IMG/VR virus record: IMGVR_UViG_3300022929_000273
Span: 1-20,922 of that record
Length of the DNA stretch: 20,922 bases
DNA from: a virus
Strand: one strand, 5' to 3'
A program made the translations under genes and the position numbers. Positions 17,101-20,922 of the stretch are shown here, in pieces. Every line of letters begins with the position of its first letter. Within the stretch, counting starts at the first letter, position 1. The notes beneath the pieces are model-generated. The model worked only from the letters and a program-made list of their open reading frames with translations. It was not told the origin of the DNA and made no database searches.

Positions 17101-20100
17101 GGGTATGACCCAAATAGCATTGAATTATATGAAGCACTTCAAGGTATGGTTGGGGCTCAGCTCTCAAAATACCAAGCTAAAGGTCTTCAAATCACAGATG
17201 AAGAAGAAGCCGTCTCTGATGTTGTATCTCGTTTATATACTCAAAGAGATGTAAACAAATTTGATGGTAGAGGTTCTGCTTATGGTTATTTGAATGGCCG
17301 TATTAAATTCCGTATTCTAGATGCGTTTAAAGCAAATCCAGTATGGGTTGAGAACTTTGAAAATATTGATGTTGAAGGATTAGAAGGTAAAGCTACACGC
17401 CAGGTTGCTACAGAAGAAGTAGAAACAGAAGTTGTACAACCAGCTGTTATTGAGACAGTTACTGAACCTAGTATAAGTACTAAACCGGAATATAAAAACC
17501 TTATTAGAAGACGCGTAGTTGAACCTGAGGTTATTAAATCTATTGAGGGTAAAGTACTTAGAACCATACGTCTTTTAAAATCTCGCATTGATGCTGAGGT
17601 AAGTAAGAATGTTACCGTCACTCCTATTATTAAGGAGATTAAGAATGAAATGGGTAAGCAGGCTGACATTGACCTTAAAACAGCAATGGGCGGTAAAAAA
17701 GACGGCGAACTTCGTAAATTCTTGTTGCGCAATAAAGCGGCTATTCTTGAAAACATGTCTACCACATGGTTAAGCACGGCTATGCCTATTGCTATTCAAA
17801 AAAGCGTTGATGGTGTATGGACAAGTGATTGGAAAGGTAAAAAGATTGATAGAGAAAAAACAACTACTGATTTAGCTGGTAGAACTTCTGGTGCCGACTT
17901 AGTAAGACGTTTACCTAGAGCTGCTATTGTTATATCTGATGCAGACTTTTTAGCCACTATATTACAACCAGATGGCAATCCTATTAGAGGTAAAAAAGAA
18001 TCTTTAGCTAAAGCAATGGCTGAAGAATTGTCATTTGATATTATTAAAGAAGCACTTCAAGATCCTAATAGCCCTATAGCTCAAGCATTTATTGAAAATC
18101 AACAGCGTAAAGGAGTTGAAAATGCTGAAAACTTAGGGCCAGAATTTGTAAGACAGTCTGAAAGAGGCAATGTTAAATATTCTATCACTAAGAAGCAGCA
18201 AGACAATTATAAAAAATCTACTGTTGGTGAAATTCTTTTTAATATTGATGCAAAACGTAAATTTTATAATAACACAATAGATGAAACGTTAAAGGGACAA
18301 TTTGGAAAAGAAAACGGCACATACAATCTTAAAAACGAAGAAGATTTATATAAATTTATAAATATATTTAAAGAAAAGATTGCTCCTTATTTCCCAAAAG
18401 AATTTTTCTTCCGCGAAAATTCTCTTTATACAAGTTTAATGGGGAATGCTGATAGCCACGGTATGAGAAAAAATACCGAACAATTTAAAAAGTTCCGTGA
18501 TATTATTAAAGCGGAAATAGGGCTAGATGAAAAAAATAATTCTATACCTGGGGTTAAGGCTATAAAATGGGGTGAGCCTCTTAAAAATTTAGAAGGATAC
18601 CGCATTAAAGGTAAAAATGGAAAACTTCTTACGCAAGAAAATATTTTAGAAACAGAAAAAGAATTAGAGGGATACATGAAAGCGGGGGATGTGCTCCGCT
18701 ATAATAGAATGGTTGAAACCATGCATAGAGAAATGTGGTTAAGATTTAATTCTATTATTCAAGAAGAAATGAAAGACCCTAATTCAAACGGCGAAGCAGC
18801 AAGATTTATAGGAACTTACATAGCTTCTTCACACAGTGATTCGAATCATCCGCAAAGAATGGGTGCAGGAATAGCTGGTTATTCTAAAGGATATGGTACG
18901 TCTGAAAATATTATAAAAGAGCATGCAAGCCCAAACTCTTTTATTGGCAGAATTTTGCTAGAAACAGCGCTGCAAAAACCAAATCCACTTACAGATTTTG
19001 AAAGAGATTATAGATTTATTACAAGAAATTATGTTCTAATAGCTTTCAAAAAAGAATTTAATAAAATATTAGATGCAACAAATCTTAAGGAGGCTATGCC
19101 TGCTGGCTATGATCCTATAAATGGAAATTATGGCGAAAGATATTTTAATAAAGAAACCGGATTAAACCCAGAGGAGCTTATTTTAATGTCTGGCAACTCA
19201 TATGCTTCGGTAGCTGGTGTTGATGAAAACGGTAAATACATTAGCGATAAGCTAATTGACTTTATTAAAAATACATCGGACGAAAGGTTTGCAAAAATTA
19301 TTAAAGACTTTAAAAGCAAAAATGAAATAGTAAAATCTAAAATATCTAGCGCATTAGCTCAAACTGCTTTAATAGAAGATAGATTTGTCAACGGTCAAAG
19401 AAAGTATTCTAAAAGCTTCCCTCCAGCACAAGTATTAAACAATGAGTTTAATAACATGCTTGAGCGCGGCAGTGGCATATCCGCTGAGCAACAGTTTTCT
19501 AGAATTAGAGGTCAGCTAGCCGGTAAAGGTAAAGGCCGATTTAAATTCTTTATTGCACCCGGTGCAGACGATTTTAGAGGATTAGTGCATTACGCTTTTG
19601 CTGGTAAAGGAGCTCAAGGAGATAAGGACATGGCGTTCTTAGAAAAGAACCTTATGGAACCTTACTTTAAAGGTATTGCTGCTATCGATACTATGCGCCA
19701 AGTAATTAAGCGCGAGTTTAAGGTTGTTACAAAAGAATTCCAAGCAGAATATAAAATGCTTAGTGAGCCTATTCCGGGTAGCCCATTTACATATGACCAC
19801 GCTCTTCGCGTTTATATGTGGGCATCACAAGGCACTAAAATTCCTGGGCTTAGTGCTGAGGACCAAGCGTTATTAGAAAATGCAATCTTAGATAACCCTC
19901 AATTAGCCGACTTAGGTGAGGCGCTAATGATTGTTGGCCGCAAAGAAACATGGCCTAAACCGTCCGAATTTTGGGAAGGTGATTCTGTATTAGCAGACCT
20001 TAACAGCATGACCGAAAAAATTGGGCGTAAAGAAATTTTAGCTCAATTTATTACAAATGCCGATGCCCTCTTTAGCGAGGAAAACCTTAATAAAATTGAA

Positions 20101-20922
20101 GCAATCAAGGGTCGTGCACATCGTGAAGCCATTGAGGACGCTTTATATTCTATGAAGAGTGGGGTAAACCGCCCTTCTGGTGCAAACCGACAAATGAATA
20201 AATGGTTGAATTGGATTAATGGTTCTACCGGAGCAATCATGTTCTTCAACCGTCGTTCTGCATTGCTGCAGATGTTATCGTTCACCAACTTTATTAACTG
20301 GTCTGATAACAATCCTGCTAAAGCAGCGATGGCATTTGCTAATCAAGCTCAATACTGGAAAGACTGGGTATATATATTTAATTCAGATAAACTAAAAGAA
20401 CGTCGTGGCGGTTTGAAGCAGGATGTTAGTGATTCTGAAATTGCTCAGGTTGCAGGACAATCTAAAAATAGCCCACAAGCAATTCTTGCTTACCTATTAA
20501 AAATTGGTTTTACACCAACACAGATAGCGGATAGTATGGCAATTGCTACTGGTGGTGCAAGTTATTACCGTAACCGTGTAAATACTTATTTAAAACAAGG
20601 TAAGTCGGTTAAAGAAGCTGAAGAGCAAGCTTTCATGGATTTCAGTAAAGTATCCGATGAAGCACAGCAGTCATCTGATCCAGCATTGGTATCACAACAG
20701 CAGAGAAGCGTTTTAGGACGCCTTGTGCTAGCTTTTGCGAATACTCCTATGCAATACACTCGTTTGATGAAAAAGGCTGGTCAGGATCTTATAAATGGCC
20801 GTGGTGACTGGAAGACAAACGTAAGTAAGATTGCTTATTACGGATTTGCACAAAACTTTATATTTTCAGCTTTGCAGAGTGCATTATTTGCTTTAATGTT
20901 TGACGACGAAGAGGAAGACGAA
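14140..20922 (+). CDS. Giant polyvalent internal virion protein (5' complete, 3' open)
   Basis: The frame from ATG 14140 runs 2261 codons to the window edge with no stop, so the true protein is longer. I translated it throughout. Layout: short N-terminal helix MNTNDLTAGQIEFLAKKLGM; GC-rich Pro/Thr/Glu linker (about 28-62); helical and coiled regions (about 90-330); hydrophobic or amphipathic stretches (about 348-370, 408-435, 548-572); another coiled region (about 590-790); metallopeptidase core HEIAH at 811-815; a sigma-70 region-2-like stretch (about 1008-1067); a further domain (about 1090-1340); an AT-rich module (about 1348-1755); and a long conserved-looking block (about 1800-2261) ending in a hydrophobic helix and an acidic patch. 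This many-domain build matches 'polyvalent proteins' of phages, thought to be packed in the head and delivered with the DNA. The start follows TTAATATAAT, 6 bases after the previous stop. Confidence 0.85.
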   Translation, partial: MNTNDLTAGQIEFLAKKLGMTVEEYKLSQSGLGKTTGSEEITPPTEPEKKAAAGDSSLADTSLELQDLNPVDKALKRLSTVNISQDYLDIEKNIDTPKKVPVKEMTPKGILMATGEFYDVYAYDDFIAPAKQKLGEGAKPEDITAEAKAMYLKTAKSNLFNSKVEEILEDFDDEIYSPLGRLKKYMTTAFAGADLSEGAAQKIELQKEIEKSRQNAIAEIDRLAKNRVAEEAYLETSAIKLNQIGEKYKKDPASVTPQEIEEYKELSQTYSEVYDSYKATNEDLAKTVETGQNLEELVDLTARSYDNLDIAVGRVSAAALNASGNILNFAREISPDKIKERVTGEEATGYVPFYIAGIPIKASLNLLSTTGDALVNASEDITGKIEKRQELGKVKSVEDFLEFGLDLFTEQAVNTAITAGVPGAGLGLIAASASGEKFRTMQIEMDNGEEISPLRFYTAGIMYGAGEYITEKIALDQFLTAKKSIKKSFDLSRTDLTQNPMTTLKALETWGTGLNKEGRAELGSQLISNFADRWVLDKKEVGIWDGIGEAYLSGAVMSGLGFGAPSLMTNIYSAATTGNEQAVANRRSTRVIEITNKINDLQSGNINDPQVQEAIGALQEEADGLIKENLASMKLAEARIDELSRADKRILLNIDSQVYKAKGAIDRINANENLSKSEKESLIAKHATNITSLEFRKEDILDASFESKAKAKAKAFQIRTAVSKDLRFSYINSNTIEEGLEDAIKTVNESDLSDETKTRLLQEIAETKAEVAEAKGKGEARNGVYLGAEFGLPIAIVSEAGAKINRSVAAHEIAHATLFKKLLQADTNIIGLANDLRSYMERTYGRIAIEKFEAFDRDYSDETNQATKAEELMNAVVELSRHFDLKTTANKTILGKIFNRFNKIDMEGANTSEIKNGKDVLAAIESFNAAFDTGVISGLAAKIFKGEVKAKIAKFKEQEQKLRGGRKFSMSKSAERAKAQLEKMQAEGYDPNSIELYEALQGMVGAQLSKYQAKGLQITDEEEAVSDVVSRLYTQRDVNKFDGRGSAYGYLNGRIKFRILDAFKANPVWVENFENIDVEGLEGKATRQVATEEVETEVVQPAVIETVTEPSISTKPEYKNLIRRRVVEPEVIKSIEGKVLRTIRLLKSRIDAEVSKNVTVTPIIKEIKNEMGKQADIDLKTAMGGKKDGELRKFLLRNKAAILENMSTTWLSTAMPIAIQKSVDGVWTSDWKGKKIDREKTTTDLAGRTSGADLVRRLPRAAIVISDADFLATILQPDGNPIRGKKESLAKAMAEELSFDIIKEALQDPNSPIAQAFIENQQRKGVENAENLGPEFVRQSERGNVKYSITKKQQDNYKKSTVGEILFNIDAKRKFYNNTIDETLKGQFGKENGTYNLKNEEDLYKFINIFKEKIAPYFPKEFFFRENSLYTSLMGNADSHGMRKNTEQFKKFRDIIKAEIGLDEKNNSIPGVKAIKWGEPLKNLEGYRIKGKNGKLLTQENILETEKELEGYMKAGDVLRYNRMVETMHREMWLRFNSIIQEEMKDPNSNGEAARFIGTYIASSHSDSNHPQRMGAGIAGYSKGYGTSENIIKEHASPNSFIGRILLETALQKPNPLTDFERDYRFITRNYVLIAFKKEFNKILDATNLKEAMPAGYDPINGNYGERYFNKETGLNPEELILMSGNSYASVAGVDENGKYISDKLIDFIKNTSDERFAKIIKDFKSKNEIVKSKISSALAQTALIEDRFVNGQRKYSKSFPPAQVLNNEFNNMLERGSGISAEQQFSRIRGQLAGKGKGRFKFFIAPGADDFRGLVHYAFAGKGAQGDKDMAFLEKNLMEPYFKGIAAIDTMRQVIKREFKVVTKEFQAEYKMLSEPIPGSPFTYDHALRVYMWASQGTKIPGLSAEDQALLENAILDNPQLADLGEALMIVGRKETWPKPSEFWEGDSVLADLNSMTEKIGRKEILAQFITNADALFSEENLNKIEAIKGRAHREAIEDALYSMKSGVNRPSGANRQMNKWLNWINGSTGAIMFFNRRSALLQMLSFTNFINWSDNNPAKAAMAFANQAQYWKDWVYIFNSDKLKERRGGLKQDVSDSEIAQVAGQSKNSPQAILAYLLKIGFTPTQIADSMAIATGGASYYRNRVNTYLKQGKSVKEAEEQAFMDFSKVSDEAQQSSDPALVSQQQRSVLGRLVLAFANTPMQYTRLMKKAGQDLINGRGDWKTNVSKIAYYGFAQNFIFSALQSALFALMFDDEEEDE
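14163..14185 (+). repeat. Inverted repeat just inside the giant gene
   Basis: TGGCCAA (14163-14169) and TTGGCCA (14179-14185) are perfect inverted copies with a 9-base spacer containing GAATTC. A hairpin this close to the start codon (23 bases in) could slow translation start. It may also be chance, since both arms encode ordinary residues (AGQ and LAK). Confidence 0.4.
16480..16776 (+). other. Zincin-type metallopeptidase region inside the giant protein
   Basis: Residues 811-815 read HEIAH within RSVAAHEIAHATLF, the HExxH zinc-binding signature: two His ligands and the catalytic Glu. It is preceded by hydrophobic strands (VYLGAEFGLPIAIVSEAG), as in zincins, where an edge strand lies before the active helix. 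About 55 residues on, KAEELMNAVVELS (868-880) offers E870 or E871 as a possible third, gluzincin-like ligand. Metallopeptidases of this kind are common within phage polyvalent proteins. The substrate is unknown: candidates are self-cleavage of the giant chain or host proteins. Confidence 0.68.
17161..17370 (+). other. Sigma-70 region-2-like stretch inside the giant protein
   Basis: Residues about 1016-1062 contain DEEEAVSDVVSRLYTQRDV followed by FDGRGSAYGYLNGRIKFRI and LDAF. The order acidic helix, then 'KFDxxRGS-aromatic-x-x-aromatic-L', then a basic helix with 'LDAF' resembles region 2 of sigma-70/ECF sigma factors, which binds RNA polymerase and the -10 DNA. No clear region 4 was seen afterwards. 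This is motif resemblance by eye, not a search result. Confidence 0.35.
19522..20922 (+). other. Conserved-looking C-terminal block of the giant protein
   Basis: From about residue 1796 the protein becomes compact and dense in aromatic and charged residues: FFIAPGADDFRGLVHYAFAG (1803-1822), NADALFSEENLNKIEAIKGR, MFFNRRSALLQMLSFTNFIN, GFTPTQIADSMAIATGGASY and NGRGDWKTN. I recall very similar strings in giant proteins of marine phages, but know no proven function. It ends at the window edge with a hydrophobic helix (about 2235-2254, GFAQNFIFSALQSALFALMF) followed by DDEEEDE. Confidence 0.5.

Noticed and set aside
17286-17777. 163-codon open frame on the minus strand
   Set aside because: It lies wholly inside the continuous giant + strand gene, has no start context or recognisable motif, and no other minus-strand gene exists here.
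19585-20922. Virion RNA polymerase catalytic domain, as known from giant proteins of crAss-like phages
   Set aside because: I looked for a DxDxD-type metal-binding motif and found only GADDF; no convincing polymerase motif is present.

Overview
The window looks like the structural (virion) gene block of a tailed double-stranded DNA phage. All genes are on the + strand, packed head to tail with gaps of 0 to about 67 bases, and cover nearly the whole window. I see no tRNA, CRISPR array, insertion sequence or minus-strand gene. The order is end of terminase, portal, scaffold, major capsid protein, an unknown virion-type protein, two tail-connector (ring) proteins, a very long tail/nozzle protein, then three probable internal (ejected) proteins. 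No tape measure, sheath or baseplate gene is seen, which suggests a short-tailed (podovirus-like) phage. The sequence style resembles phages known from marine metagenomes and, more distantly, crAss-like phages. I could not check either likeness by search.

Host: none of the ten start codons visible in the window has a Shine-Dalgarno box. The starts sit in A/T-rich leaders, and eight of ten have A at -3. This is the pattern known for Bacteroidota (for example Flavobacteriia), so a Bacteroidota host is my best guess.

Region 1-5469 (packaging and head): the C-terminal end of a probable large terminase, an 807-aa portal with a Q/A-rich helical C-terminus, a 389-aa scaffold with an acidic N-terminus and basic C-terminus, and a 472-aa major capsid gene with a strongly biased codon set. 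A strong hairpin with a UUCG tetraloop and a T-rich tail follows the capsid gene and probably ends or attenuates its transcript. Region 5537-12309 (neck and tail): a 284-aa protein of unknown function, a second hairpin, 228-aa and 305-aa connector proteins, and a 1418-aa tail protein. These would build the portal-to-tail channel.

Region 12341-20922 (ejection proteins): a 223-aa A/Q/G-rich protein and a 373-aa protein are coupled through a TAATG overlap. A giant open frame then starts 6 bases later and runs 2261 codons to the window edge without a stop. The giant protein is a multi-domain 'polyvalent' protein. It has coiled coils, hydrophobic segments, an HExxH metallopeptidase core, a stretch resembling region 2 of sigma-70 factors, and a long C-terminal block ending in a hydrophobic helix and an acidic patch. 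It is the most interesting object here: probably packaged in the head and delivered into the host, with possible enzymatic and transcription-related activities carried in one chain.
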